From Centrapalus pauciflorus (lineage: Eukaryota > Streptophyta > Magnoliopsida > Asterales > Asteraceae): DNA of 64,000 nt. Below, one piece after another: positions 25,860-37,279 of this stretch (position 1 is the first letter of the stretch; every line of letters starts with the position of its first letter). Both the position numbers and the translations under genes were made by a program. The stretch is taken from the NCBI GenBank assembly GCA_020465985.1, contig JAANYP010004395.1, positions 223,501 to 287,500 of the forward strand, in the 5' to 3' direction. Under the pieces are notes generated by a model, which saw only the letters and a list, made by a program, of their open reading frames with translations, searched no databases and had not been told where the DNA came from.

Positions 25860-26451
25860 ATATCTCTTTCACAATGAAAATGTAAACGCTTCTCATACTC
25901 TATTTCTTATCACATAAGACACAATGTGGTCGTTAATATTCACTCCTCTGATAATCAAATTATACAACATAGGCTGCCTATCCGCCGTACATGCTCGTCA
26001 AACACAAATAATCACAATGTTTGGAATCCATAGATTCCAGTGAAAGTGAGTAGGAACAAACATTGCATCATAAAAGGTTTTTTAATTCTATTTGATTCAA
26101 TCAGCGCTCCGAGAGTCCGAGTTATCACCCTTGCGTGTATGCATGCATAGTAAAGATCTCATTAACTCCATAATATGCTTTAGTAGCTCTTTCCCCCTTG
26201 CCCATGTGATTTCCTATTGCCCTCTACATTCCTTCATCGATGACTTAACCATTCCTTCTCAGTTTTCAATTGCATGCAACCTAAAATAAATAGATTTTTA
26301 GTCTCTTGTAGTCTTTGGAATTTTGTGTTTTTACCATTTGCCACTTTTCTTGCTACTTACTCAAAAATTGAAATTCCCCCATTTCATTAATACTCTTATA
26401 GCTCTTGACAATACTATTCCAAGCTGAAACTTCCTTGACTGTTATTTCAGG
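25860..26451 (-). mobile_element. Decayed LINE (L1-type), 3' coding part
   Basis: Read on the minus strand, conceptual translation with stops and frameshifts gives pieces such as WIPNIVIICV, then RAC, then DRQPMLYNL at about 25955-26035. These resemble the W-P-K-x-x-I-F-x-W-R...R-L-P-T-R-x-N-L region found downstream of the reverse transcriptase in plant L1-like LINEs. It continues the same minus-strand LINE as 28154-29280 and is separated from it by inserted elements (26452-28153). No intact frame. Confidence 0.6.
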
Positions 26452-26675
26452 TAGGGGTACGTGTTGAAAATCGGATATCAGGATTTCGGATAGTGTTTTG
26501 CTATCCGAATCCGAAAATTCATTATTTTTAATTTTTTAATTATTATACTCAAAACGACTAAAAAATATTAAAAAATTAGAATATATAAAATATTTGTTAA
26601 TAAATCTACAAAATCAAGATAAAACGAAAAAATATACATTTGAATAATAATAATAACTCAGTATTATGTAAATAA

Positions 26676-28028
26676 GGGCTATATGCTGAAAATACCAACA
26701 TCTTTTTCCATAATGGGCTTTTGTGTTTTTTTTGTAAAGATCATTGTGCAGATACATTACATTGATCGGGGGCTTATGGGATATACCCATTTTTGAATGT
26801 ATGCCCATACTTGTATGTATCCCCAGATTACTAAACTAATATATCCCTATCTTATTTCGTTTCATTTGTTTCTCTTTGTGAACAATAGATTTCCACCTTA
26901 CACTTATGTATGCTCATACTTTTATATGTGAACAACAGATTCCATCCATGACACAGATCATTTATACACAACAAAGAAGCTAATCTGTTCCATCTTACAC
27001 TTATGTATGCTCATCTGTTCCATCTTTTCATAGCAAGAAAGAAGCTAATCTATAAACATAACAACTTATATAGAACCAAATCCATTTCATAACCATAAAT
27101 ATAGCAGGTTACATATAACCATTTCCATTGCATAATCATAAACATATGTTAAACAAAAGGTTACATTAAACAAAAACAACATATGTTAAAATGATAACAA
27201 CTAAACCTATGATCACTAAACAACAGTTATGGAACTTAATCTTTGCCTTATTGCATTTCATTTCATTCTCCAACTGCTTCATGTCTGCAATGAGCATTAG
27301 CATCTGCTCTTCATCTTTTTCCAGAGCTTTTGAAGTTGTTGTCTCATCTTCATGTTTATTCATTCCATTGTTTACATAAAGCTCATACATCGACTCTTTA
27401 TACCATTCACTTGGTAGTCTTGGATTAATCCATTCAAAGAACCCACATTGCTCACCTTTCACAAATCTAGGGCAAGACCAAAATCTTCTATTCGGATTAT
27501 TCTTAGTCCAAGAGGTCTTCAAAATCGATGCTTTATTACAGTAGCATGGAGGACCTTCATTTTCCAGCAAGGGGGCAATCTGTTGCCTTCGATTGATTGT
27601 AGATGATGACATTTCTAGACTGACAGTGAGAAGGGAGAAGATGAACGATACAGAGGGGATATGACGATGAAGACTTCACACTTCAAAACCTAATTTCATT
27701 ATTTCTGGACAGAAGGTGCGAAGGAAGAGGAGCGAAGGAAGAGGAGCGATGCAGAGGGTGTATGAGGATGAAGACTTCACGCTTCAAAACCTAAATTCAT
27801 CATCTTTTATTTAAATGATTAATTTCTTATATGTATATACACATGGCATCCACCTCAGCAAAAATGCCACGTCATTTAATGGGAACCTGCTCTAACAGGT
27901 TAACAGGTAAATGGTTGGTATAAACGGTAAAAAAAACAAAAGTTGAGGCTATTAATGATAAAAAATAAATAATGTTGGTATAATCAGTAAAAATGCAAAA
28001 AGATGTTGGTATTTTCAGCATATAGCCC
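26676..28028 (-). mobile_element. Mutator-like element carrying a GRF zinc-finger gene, perfect 10-bp TSD
   Basis: The left end gggctatatgctgaaaatac and the right end are exact inverted repeats for about 32 bp, through ccaacatcttttt. The same 10-bp word atgtaaataa flanks it on both sides (26666-26675 and 28029-28038). Perfect TIRs and TSD indicate a fairly recent insertion. Near the right end three related motifs (ttggtataaacggtaaa at about 27915, ttggtataatcagtaaa at about 27975, ttggtattttcagca at about 28006) form a degenerate subterminal array. The only long ORF is the zinc-finger protein at 27166-27612. No transposase is present, so mobilisation would need one in trans. A 10-bp TSD fits the 8-11 bp range of Mutator-like elements; I infer the superfamily from that. 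Confidence 0.85.
27166..27612 (-). CDS. GRF-type zinc-finger protein with coiled coil and C-terminal membrane segment
   Basis: An intact 148-codon single-exon ORF. Residues 23-63 form a GRF-type zinc finger: Cys23, Cys25, Cys47 and Cys56 are the likely ligands, around NPNRRFWSCPR (39-49) and CGFFEW (56-61), the family signature. Residues 97-126 are charged and heptad-like (probable short coiled coil). Residues 128-148 are hydrophobic (CCLVIIGLVVIILTYVVFV), giving a tail-anchored layout. The usual Gly of the N-P-G-R motif is Asn here. Plants have many uncharacterised GRF-finger proteins of this layout; their function is not known to me, though GRF fingers in other proteins bind single-stranded DNA or RNA. 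The ORF lies wholly inside a TIR element with a 10-bp target duplication, so it is either element cargo or a captured gene. The start at 27612 is the first ATG of the frame. Domain call is strong; whether it is expressed is unknown. Confidence 0.8.
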   Translation of the reverse strand: MSSSTINRRQQIAPLLENEGPPCYCNKASILKTSWTKNNPNRRFWSCPRFVKGEQCGFFEWINPRLPSEWYKESMYELYVNNGMNKHEDETTTSKALEKDEEQMLMLIADMKQLENEMKCNKAKIKFHNCCLVIIGLVVIILTYVVFV

Positions 28029-28153
28029 ATGTAAATAATCAATACTAAAAATATATAAAAATTTTAAAATCTTTTTTTTTTTTTGATATTTCGGATCGGA
28101 TTTTCGGATATTTATTTTGGATACTCAAATTCAGATTTTTATGAACATCCCTA

Positions 28154-28334
28154 ACTCCAGGAACCCTGAATTCTCTTGAATCACCATATAGCTTGGCTAG
28201 CTATAACTTTTTTCCACGACCTCCTCGACCATAAATCTCCAAAACCATTCATTGAAATAATTTGGCAATGGAGATTCAATCTTGCTCTTGTAAACATATT
28301 CACCTTTATCCACAAGTGTCATGGAACAAATTTA
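28154..28334 (-). mobile_element. Decayed LINE, segment downstream of the reverse transcriptase
   Basis: Minus-strand translation gives NEWFWRFMVEE with following YMVIQENSGF. This resembles the 'KWLWRF...LWRKVI..IYG..' region common in plant L1-like elements. It is bounded by the hAT-like element on the left and a Tourist-like MITE on the right. Confidence 0.5.
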
Positions 28335-28660
28335 GGGGGCGTTTGGTTCGCTGGAATCTGACGAAATGGAATGAAATCTGTCAAAGGAATGTAATTCTGA
28401 AAGGAATGGAATCTGTCTGAATCCAAATATTATAGTTTGTTAAGAATGTGAAGATCTGTTATTAAAAGGATTGAATTGAATGAATGTAATTTAAATTCCT
28501 TCCATTTTGCTATGGAATGATAATTCCTTCAAAATGGGGGATTTTTTTTAAATGTGGAATGGTCATTACATTCCTTTGGACTACCAAACAACCAAGCAGA
28601 ATAGAAAACTAATTCATTTTCCGCTAGATTCCATCAGATTCCAGCGAACCAAACGCCCCA
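28335..28660. mobile_element. Tourist/PIF-like MITE, copy 3, inserted in a LINE
   Basis: TIRs gggggcgtttggttcgctgg at the left and, reverse-complemented, ggggcgtttggttcgctgga at the right. TTA flanks it on both sides (28332-28334 and 28661-28663). The interior repeats ggaatgaaatct and ggaatgtaatt motifs in both orientations. LINE sequence continues on either side. Confidence 0.85.
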
Positions 28661-29280
28661 TTAGCAAAGGATATTTTCTTATGACCAACCCTTAAAAAAG
28701 AGTGTATCGTCTGCATATTATAACAAAGATTTGTGAGATCATTATGCAAAAACAACCCGGTATAAACCTGTAATTGACACAAGCATCTTGCACCACCACT
28801 TGAAGAGCTTCTGCCACGACTAGAAACAACAACGCTATCGTAGCCCCTTTTCCATTGAATTATCGTGCAATGGTGTCCCGTTTAACCAAATGGAGACTGA
28901 TGAAGATTCAAGGCAACCTCAAATCCAAGCAATCAATTTCCATCCAATTCCCATTTGCCTTTTGATGATATTAAACAAGTTCAATGGCACGCTATCGAAA
29001 GCTTTCTCCAAGTCTACCTTGAATAAAAACATCTTCATCCCTATGAAATGATCTCATTTGCCATCAAACATCCATCTAAAATTTGTTGACTAGCTATGAA
29101 GCCAATTTGATTTTGCTTATTATTATTATCTTGCTAATGACCAATGGCAACCAATTTGATTGAATTTTGACCAGGATTGTACATGCATCGAACTAGCTAG
29201 GCTTATAGGCCGATAATCATTAGTCCCAATTAAGCAGATGATTCTCTTTTGTATCCAATTGGGCTTACAGAACTTTATAT
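28661..29280 (-). mobile_element. Decayed LINE (L1-type) reverse-transcriptase region
   Basis: Reading the minus strand from about 29230 downward, several reverse-transcriptase landmarks occur in the correct order. They are TNDYRPISLASSMY (about 29185-29228), SQQILDGCLMANEI (about 29050-29095) and FKVDLEKAFDSVPLNLFNII (about 28960-29020), followed by GIGWKLIAWI and, after frameshifts, a WLNG...EKGLR block and a VAEALQ-like block. Stops and frame changes show it is dead. The 5' part and catalytic YxDD region were not found, so it is truncated as well as decayed. Confidence 0.75.
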
Positions 29281-30162
29281 AATAAGAATCAAATATGATT
29301 GATGACTTAAAAAGTTAATCAATCACTTCTAATATCACAGTGATGATCATGTTTATCATATGCTTTGTACTTTTACAACTCACACACCATTTTTTAACGT
29401 TCCTTGTGGGGATGATAGGGTATCTCCCCGATAACCCCAAAAACACACACAAAATTTGGTTTAAAAGAATTATATGTTGCTCTATCAACTAACTTTTTAC
29501 ATAAAATACATTTTACGTTAATTTATATATCTAGAAAAAAATTAATATACTTACGCTAAATATATGGTTTCCAACAACAAATAACTTAGAAAGATGATTA
29601 AATTTTACTACAAATTCAACCCTCAAACGGTTTAAAATAGATTTTAGGTTTTTATTTTAGCCTTTTGATTTTCATGGTAATCTTTAATGTAATCGTGGCT
29701 TAAAGAATGTGGTAATTTCGATTTTTAATTAATTTTACTTTTAGGACACTTGATTTTATTTTTATACGTATCTTTTTATCTTGTACTATACGTATATTTT
29801 TTATTTTAAAACACGTAATTTTGTTAAAAATGAAAAATTCACAACAAATTAAAAATTATGTAATATATATGTTGGGTTTGTCTCAAAGATATCAATGACA
29901 CAACTATATAATACATCAAGTATATATTAATTTTATCTTTTTATATTAAATGTGACCGATCAACAAAAATTATTAATCAAAACTGGATAAGAATGTTTCA
30001 AAAAAAATGGTCAAAAGGGTATAGTAAGAATAAAAGATATGGCATGTTTAGTGTAAAAGAAAGTGCAACCCCAAATTTAGTATAATTTCACCAGAATAAT
30101 AGAGTAACACAAAAAAAATTTCCATCATTGTATAGTAGTTGCTTAAATTTCTACATATATTA
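29281..30162. other. AT-rich intergenic sequence
   Basis: No gene or bounded repeat recognised. It may include more decayed LINE sequence at its left edge. Confidence 0.4.
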
Positions 30163-30171
30163 TATATAAAA

Positions 30172-30981
30172 GGGTTAATATTGAATAAACCCAACAATCT
30201 TTTTGTATTTTATTGATTAAGTCCCTAAACTTTTTTTTCAACTGTTTAAATCCCTAAACAATTTTTGTCTTATCTGAACCTATATAAATGACTGGTTCAT
30301 CAGGTTAAATATCAGTAACCTAACATATTCATCTTCTTCACGTCTTCTGGTTTATCTCAGTTTCATTTTTGTCATTAATTTGCTCCAAACAACTACTTCA
30401 ATCTTGGTCTTCCTTTTTTATTCATTTCTTTTGGTGGTGGTGTATAAGTCACAGATGAAGTACAATGGCTATGAAGTAACTTTATTAACCGACTGACCTT
30501 CATATGGAGCTTCAAATATCAAGGATGGAGTACAGGTCAACATTACGTTGAATGCATTTGAAACTCACTGAAAATAACAAATCGCAATCCAAGATTAACA
30601 TCAACAAAAAAAACTTACTTTAGGGAATCGTTCGAACTTATTCGGCTTGAATGTGTTTGAAACTCACAGAATGCATTCGAAATTTGACTTGAAATCGTTT
30701 GAGGATGAAGGGAAGCTTCGATGCTGGAGGGAAATGAAAGGTTTTTACAGCTTCAGTAAAACATGCGTAGGTTAGGGTTAAAGAAATGAAAGAGTTAGTG
30801 TTAAAGGAAAAAAAAATGAAACAGGTTAAAATCGGGTGACCTTTTCTTTCGGTTGCCTGTAACAATTATATAGGTTCAGATAAGACAAAAATTGTTTAGG
30901 GATTTAAACAGTTGAAAAAAAAGTTTAGGGACTTAATCGATAAAATGAGAAAAGATGATTGGGTTTTTTCAATATTAACCC
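30172..30981. mobile_element. Mutator-like MITE (GGGTTAATA family), perfect 9-bp TSD
   Basis: TIRs of about 115 bp: left gggttaatattgaataaacc and right, reverse-complemented, gggttaatattgaaaaaacc. Shared blocks include aagtccctaaactttttttt and caatttttgtcttatctgaa. The 9-bp flanks tatataaaa (30163-30171 and 30982-30990) are identical. The interior has no transposase ORF. The 75-codon minus-strand ORF at 30638-30865 has no recognisable domain. Confidence 0.9.
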
Positions 30982-30990
30982 TATATAAAA

Positions 30991-33152
30991 TGTCACATTA
31001 AATTAAATATTAATATTGAATGTTATTCATGTAAAGAATTGAGATGACCAAATGCCTTAAGTTGCAAAAATTTGTTTTATATATGCTGCAGGGTCCCATT
31101 GCAGGTTGAAGTGGGAGTACAAGTCTACAAGCACATTTTGGTTGGATCCTACTAAAGAACAGCATTAAGAGCCTCCCTCCCTCCATGGTACAAGTACCAA
31201 CTGATAAGATGTCACCATGTCCATGTGTGAGTTATTAGGGTATTAGATGCCTTTTGCTTTCACAATACATGTGTTTCTTTGCATGCAATTGCCTTTTCTT
31301 ATTCGATCTATATACAAACAAAAAAAACATGCAACTCTCTTCAATTTTCAATTCTTGATCCTTAATTACGCCGAATTGTAGGATTTAAAGGTATAATTTG
31401 ATATACGAGTTTGTGAATTAACCGAAAGTACATGAGAAATACAAGCTATTAACACATATTATGGTTTTTGTATAAAAAACCTAATTAAGTACAATATTGA
31501 GTTGGACACAACATATATACACAAGAGAATTCATGTGACCGGACAAGTCCACAATGAAGCCACTTGATACATTCCGAATACTTATCTTTTGATTTTCTTT
31601 TTCAAATCTGGTCAGATTTCATACATGGGTCGAGTCAAGAATTTAGGACTGGCAATTGATGTTAGGTTTGAGTTGGCATGTTCGAGTGGTAACTTGGTGT
31701 AGATCAATTCTTGACCTATTTATAATCGTGTAGTGTTATGTGTCGACCCACTTCAGCTATGGATGCTACCAAATTGGTTTTTGTTTCACTTGGATCGCAC
31801 TATGATGTGGTTTTTATCGTTTTAAATAGAAAATCTGCAAACTATACTAAAAATTACAGATCAAAATAAATAAATATTATTACATAAGAGACATATGATA
31901 CAATAGTAATAATGTAATTTATTTTTTAAAATAATAAGATATAATTTATAATAAATGATAAACAATAGTAATGATAACTATTATTATAATGATGATGATG
32001 ATAATAATATACAATTTTTTTTGTTTGAATGATAAATGAATCGTATACTTGGAACAAAATTGAGCCATTAATTTGGTGTAAGTTTTGCGTGAATCTACTT
32101 TTGATCCAAGTAATTAGTTGAGCCCTGTTAATTTCATATGTTATTATCATGACATGTTTGAACTTAGAAGTGGTCACCTCTTATCGAGATCCCATCATTC
32201 CATTCTAGTTGTCAAAAACCAATTTGGGATGCATTTTGCACCAACGCTTCTTACGTGGCTTTTCAATCGTCTTTTCGTCATTGCGCCTTTTGCTTCAATC
32301 ATGAAACATCTTCTTGTTGCTTCCATTGGATTGGAGTTCTACTCTCGGTAAAATTATGATATAAATAGAGAGATTTTGATCATAATTAGGTGGTGAAAAT
32401 AAGTTTATCCATTACTTACTTTATATCTCTTCGGAAGCAAGTTGGAATTTAGGTGATGAAAGTAAGTTCTGAAGTCACCATTTGAACAAAATAAGTAGTT
32501 TAGGAGTAAGAATAGGCAAGTTTGCCTATGTGACTCGATAAAATTAAATGTTGATTCAACAAATTTGAAATCTTAGCTTAGACACCCAACAATTGATTCA
32601 CTATTTTAAGTATATATTAATTCAATATTTTGTAAAAACTTAATACCCATTCTCATTATATGATAAAAAAAATATTTTTAATTGCCGATCATTTGATTCC
32701 ATCGTACAAAACGCATCCTTACTTTCTTCGATAGAGCATGTTTGTTTTGTTACATGGTCCTATGTACAACATACACACAAAAGATTAAATCTCTAAGTTA
32801 GGGATGGGGTCCATATACTTCTCTTTTCTCTTGTATAATTATATAGGTTTTGGAAGTGGTGGTGCCAAGACAAGTGCCAACAAGGGCAAATTGGTCATTA
32901 ACGTCATATCTACACAGGGTTTGATGCCCTATGTTAAATCAAATCTTTTGTATGGGGTCACCTAATGCTGTTCATAGATTCATGTTGTCCCCTCTCTTCT
33001 TTCCAATTTATAAAAAGTCTTTGGTTTGGATTATGACATCCATTTTCACAAGTGTGCACTTCACTTTGTTACCTTTCAATCATCCAATCCCTTTTTCTTT
33101 TCAATTGCATGCATTAATTAATCTTCCAACTAAACAAAACTAATCACAGTTG
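30991..33152. other. Non-coding or unrecognised intergenic sequence
   Basis: About 2.1 kb with somewhat less extreme AT content and no clear transposon boundaries. The ORFs here (60-83 codons) lack recognisable domains. An ATG/ATA-rich trinucleotide stretch lies at 31985-32010. Confidence 0.4.
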
Positions 33153-33525
33153 GAGTGTGTTTGGTTTTGTGTTATGAACGAGGTTATTAGCTTATTACGT
33201 TGTCATAACGCAAATAATTGGTATAAAGTGTTTGGATTGCATACGTTAATAAGTGATTATTTGCGTTTAGAGTTATTCCTACCACACTTTTTCATAAGTT
33301 AAAAAATGTAGCTTATTTGCTTCATAAGTGATTATTTCGTCATTTTACAAGTTAAAACACAAATCCAAACACTTTAAAAACTGATTATTTAATAATTACG
33401 ATAGCAAACAACAGAAGCTAAACCAAACACTACATTTCTGGCAGCACTTTTTGCTACAACTATTATCTGATTATTACTTTCCAAAACGCTACAGCACTTT
33501 TTCAAACGCAAATCCAAACACCCTC
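33153..33525. mobile_element. PIF-like MITE (GAGTGTTTGG family), copy 1
   Basis: The left end gagtgtgtttggttttgtgt and the right end, reverse-complemented as gagggtgtttggatttgcgt, are TIRs. The right flank is TTA and the left is TTG (33150-33152), compatible with a mutated TTA duplication. It shares its interior with 57746-58122, for example aaacgctacagcactttttc and its counterpart there. Confidence 0.75.
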
Positions 33526-33528
33526 TTA

Positions 33529-34297
33529 GTATAACTTAACATCATGTTCTGCCGCATTTCGATCAACCCTTCTTCAATAACTCGAGATAGTTAATTATTT
33601 CGAGTCATTGGTAATTTTGATTTTTACCCATTAGGTTATTTTATTTGTCATTATCAATTGGATACTTCAAAGATCGGTTTGTGCTTCATATTACAATGAA
33701 TGTGTATCGTAAGGGTAAGCATCTATCGGATAGACGGACACCCAACATTTCTTTTCAAGTTTTCCCGTTGGTTTGGGCAAGAAAAGTTTCAATGGATGTC
33801 GGTCCGGTCCTTTAACTCAATGATTGTACAAATTGCATATGATAGCATAGTTTCATTAGAAAACAAAAGATCTTTCTTCAATTCATATCCAACAGAATAT
33901 GGACAATTTGTTGTTTTGTATAGTTAATATGGTTCACAGGTGTACACGTAAATAAACCATCTGAAAAGTATCGAAATGCATTCAAAGCATAAAGATTGTG
34001 TTAGGTATGTAAGTATGAATTTGTTGGCATTTGTAAATGTGTCTACTTAATAGATGCCAATACATGTGATATTGTTTGGACTATGTTACCTTTTACCCTA
34101 AAGATGAAAACCGACCACACCTAAAACAAATTCATTCACGGTAGATGTTTATGTGTCGTTTCCACGTTTCAGAGAAAATAAATATAACTCATCATTTTTA
34201 GAAATTAAAATAAAAAAGAATATATATTTAGACCAAATATTATAAAATCTGATGTAAATCAAATAAATCTTAATCTTATATGATCTATATTTATTTA
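33529..34297. other. Intergenic sequence, nothing recognised
   Basis: ORFs of 70-75 codons at 33700-33927 and 34149-34364 have no recognisable domain. Confidence 0.4.
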
Positions 34298-34524
34298 TAG
34301 GGTTGGGTCTCGATAAAAACTGTTTTCTTATCGTAAGAACTCCTAAAAACACAATTTTTGACATAAAATTTGTGAAATTTTTTCATATTAAATTTATATA
34401 GAAAATGCACATATATTTAAACATGAAATTTGTGACTTTTATTCATATTTGTGACTTTTTTTAAAATTTGTCTTTTAGGTGTTCTTACCGTAAGAACAGT
34501 TTTTATCGAAACTCAACCTTATAT
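34298..34524. mobile_element. Short family-A-like TIR element (A4)
   Basis: The ends agggttgggtctcgataaaa and, reverse-complemented, aaggttgagtttcgataaaa are inverted repeats, each followed inward by a ttcttac.gtaagaac inverted motif as in family A. It lies between short TATA-rich flanks rather than long (TA)n. Confidence 0.65.
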
Positions 34525-35977
34525 TTATATATTTAATTAAGAAAATTATTTTTTATATATATTTATAAGTTAATAAAATATATAGGAGAGATTATAAATA
34601 AAGGTAATCGAATTTATATTCATTTCTATTCAAGTAGTCTACTTCCAAAATTATGTAGGATTTTGATATACTTATAAAATTGATATAGAAAGGTAATGAG
34701 CGATCATTTTTTTATTATTAGACAGATTTTAGCAACACTAAAAACTTTTAGTGACCACAACTAAAATATTTTGGAGTTTATGCGTTTACGTATATATATA
34801 GAGGATATGGTTCAAAAGAATACATCTTAATATCGAGAGTACCTTGGAAAATTTCAAATTTTGTAATATGTACAGACATTTATAAACAAATATTATAAGA
34901 ACTTTCATCAAACTGATCATACTTTTACATATTAAAATTCAAATTAAAAATAATGTGAATGGTTGAAAGTTGTGTGGTTGATCTAATCATTCACATAAAA
35001 TTTACTGTGGATGGTGATCATTCACAAAAAAAAAAATTATGTTTACATCCAACAAAAGTACCATTGTTAAAAAAATTTAAATTTTTTATCATAATCATGT
35101 TTAAATTAACGTTATACACATGATATGTAAATATCACATACATTCAGACTTTTTATGTCCTTAAAAATTATGTGAATGTTCATGCATATTTATGTGAATA
35201 ATCATCCAAGTGAATATATGAGTTTTTTGATAAAAAAAAAAGTCTTAGAATGTTGGTTTATACATGTCAATGCAAAATATATATAGATGTTAATGATCAT
35301 TCACAATAGATGTTGGACACACTAGATATTGAAGAGTACGCTAATGAATTTTATCATATATGTGTGTGTATGTATATGTATGTACATACACACACACGTA
35401 TATATATAGTGTGTGTGTGTATGTATATATAGATACATACATATATGTATGCGTATGTATATATACATATGCATATGCAAATAGATATACATATGTTGAA
35501 TCAAATTAACATATATGTTAAATCAACATGTTATTTCGTGGTTAACAACAGGTGTTGAATCAAATATTGAAATGATCATTTGACACACACACACACACTC
35601 AAGTTCCATAGAGTCTTGTATTAGAGTGGAGTTCTGCTTTTTATATTAAACGTAGATGTTTATTACAATAAAATATTCTATTTTATGCAAAGTGTAGTAT
35701 ACACATGTGAAAGGTGCAATACTATTGACCAATTCACATAATCTGAAAACTCATTATGCTAAGAATATTATATTCCATGCAATAATACAATATGCGCATG
35801 TTTACAAGGCATTATCAATTCACATGTACATATTGTTTAAATATTATACTTTTGTATGAAATAATTTGTTTCATTGTAATGAACTTCAAATGATGTTCAA
35901 TCGGTGATTGTAATGTAGTTTTGAACATGTGTGTGTTGCACTTTTGCATTAAATATTACATTTTATAGTAATGTATA
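34525..35977. other. Degenerate family-D-like sequence and microsatellites
   Basis: 34799-35300 resembles family D (gaggatatggttcaaaagaa start, repeated ttcacataaa and gatcattcac motifs). 35357-35490 is a complex TATG/TG/TA/CA microsatellite with near-palindromic arrangement. The remainder is AT-rich with no gene. Confidence 0.4.
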
Positions 35978-36249
35978 GGGTTTATCATGAAATAAACCAA
36001 TATGTTTTCATGCTTTTTGCGTTTTCGTTCCTCAATGTTATTTCTTTTCATAAAAAACCTCAAATTAACTTTTTCTTTTTGGTTCAGTGAAAAATGAATA
36101 TTGGAAATTGGTTTTTCAGTCTTTAAAAACCCGATTTAATAATTAAAGTCGATGTCTAATAGTCAAATTTCACAAAACTATAAAAAATAACATTGAGAGA
36201 CTAAAACATAAAAATCGTGAAAACATGTTGGCTTTTTTAATAACAAACC

Positions 36250-36250
<1 letters not shown>
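35978..36250. mobile_element. MITE with about 65-bp TIRs
   Basis: The left end gggtttatcatgaaataaac and the right end, reverse-complemented as gggtttgttattaaaaaagc, share internal blocks caatatgttttca/caacatgttttca and ctcaatgttatttntt. The TIR layout resembles the Mutator-like MITEs nearby. AT-rich flanks, with (TA)n on the right, prevent a TSD call. Confidence 0.65.

Positions 36251-36330
<80 letters not shown>
36251..36330. repeat. (TA)n(GA)n microsatellite
   Basis: A TA run of about 64 bp passes into a short GA run that abuts element B3. Confidence 0.95.
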
Positions 36331-37279
36331 GGGGAGGTTCAATTGAGAACTTTTATGCACCGAGGTACAAAAGAACTCATATCATCCATTAGATCAAAAA
36401 ATTGTATGGATTAGATTAATGGCAAAAGGGTAAATAGTTGGACAATTTTATGCATCTTGTGCATTATAGAAACAAACAAGAAAGGGCATTTTGGGGAATA
36501 TGTATACCTCATTAAATAATCAAATAATAAATGCTAAATAAATTCGATTGATACATTTCCAAATTTAACAAAAATTACACAAATTCAAAAAAAAATGATG
36601 GAGGTCGATGCATTTCATCGTTAATCGTGTTTATTTATATATTGTGTTCAAAAAAGACGCATTTAACAAAAAAAAATACACAAATTCATTTATGCATCGT
36701 GTTCAACTTGTTCATCATTCATCTATGCATCGTGTTCGTCGTTCATATTCTTCATTTATCTATGCATCGTGTTCAACTTGTTCATCATTCATCTATGCAT
36801 CGTCATTGTTCATCATCCATTTATGCATCATCATTTTTCATTGTTCGCCGTTCATCATCCATCTATGCATCGTCATTGTTCATCATGCATCTATGCATCA
36901 TCATTATTCATCGTTCATTATCCATCTATGCATCGTGTTCTTCATAATCATCATCAGTTGCATCTCTTGTTCATGTTCATCATCATCGTCGTTCATCGTT
37001 AATCTTCGTCTTCAAATCATCATCACTATGAAAATCATGAAGAACATGATTAGAGAGAGAGAGAGAGAGAAATGGAGAGAAAAATTAGGAATGTAGTTAA
37101 CATGATATTTTAATTCAAAATGTAACTCCTAATTATCTTTTAATGACTTTTAGAAATAAATTAATTATCATATATTTAGTTTTCCCTAAATGCCCTTTGT
37201 GCACCCTTGGTAGATTATCTGATGCACAAAAGTTCCTCAAGGTTCTCGATGCATAAAAGTTCTCAATTGAACCTCAATC
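36331..37279. mobile_element. Family-B TIR element (B3), full length
   Basis: The left end ggggaggttcaattgagaac and the right end, reverse-complemented as gattgaggttcaattgagaa, are TIRs, each followed by ttttatgca and a c-g-a-g-g motif. The interior (36685-36960) is a minisatellite of catctatgcatcgtcattgt-like units. A (GA)n tract follows at 37052-37078. The 162-, 106- and 77-codon ORFs in overlapping frames are products of the minisatellite. Confidence 0.85.

Larger units (their letters stand above)
26452..28153. mobile_element. hAT-like element, interrupted by the GRF-carrying element
   Basis: The left end taggggtacgtgttgaaaa and the right end, reverse-complemented as tagggatgttcataaaaat, have hAT-type starts. 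Subterminal tcggat/atccga motifs are reiterated. The 8-bp flanks atttcagg (26444-26451) and actccagg (28154-28161) differ only by two T/C changes. The insertion at 26676-28028 splits its interior. The element itself lies within a minus-strand LINE. Confidence 0.7.
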
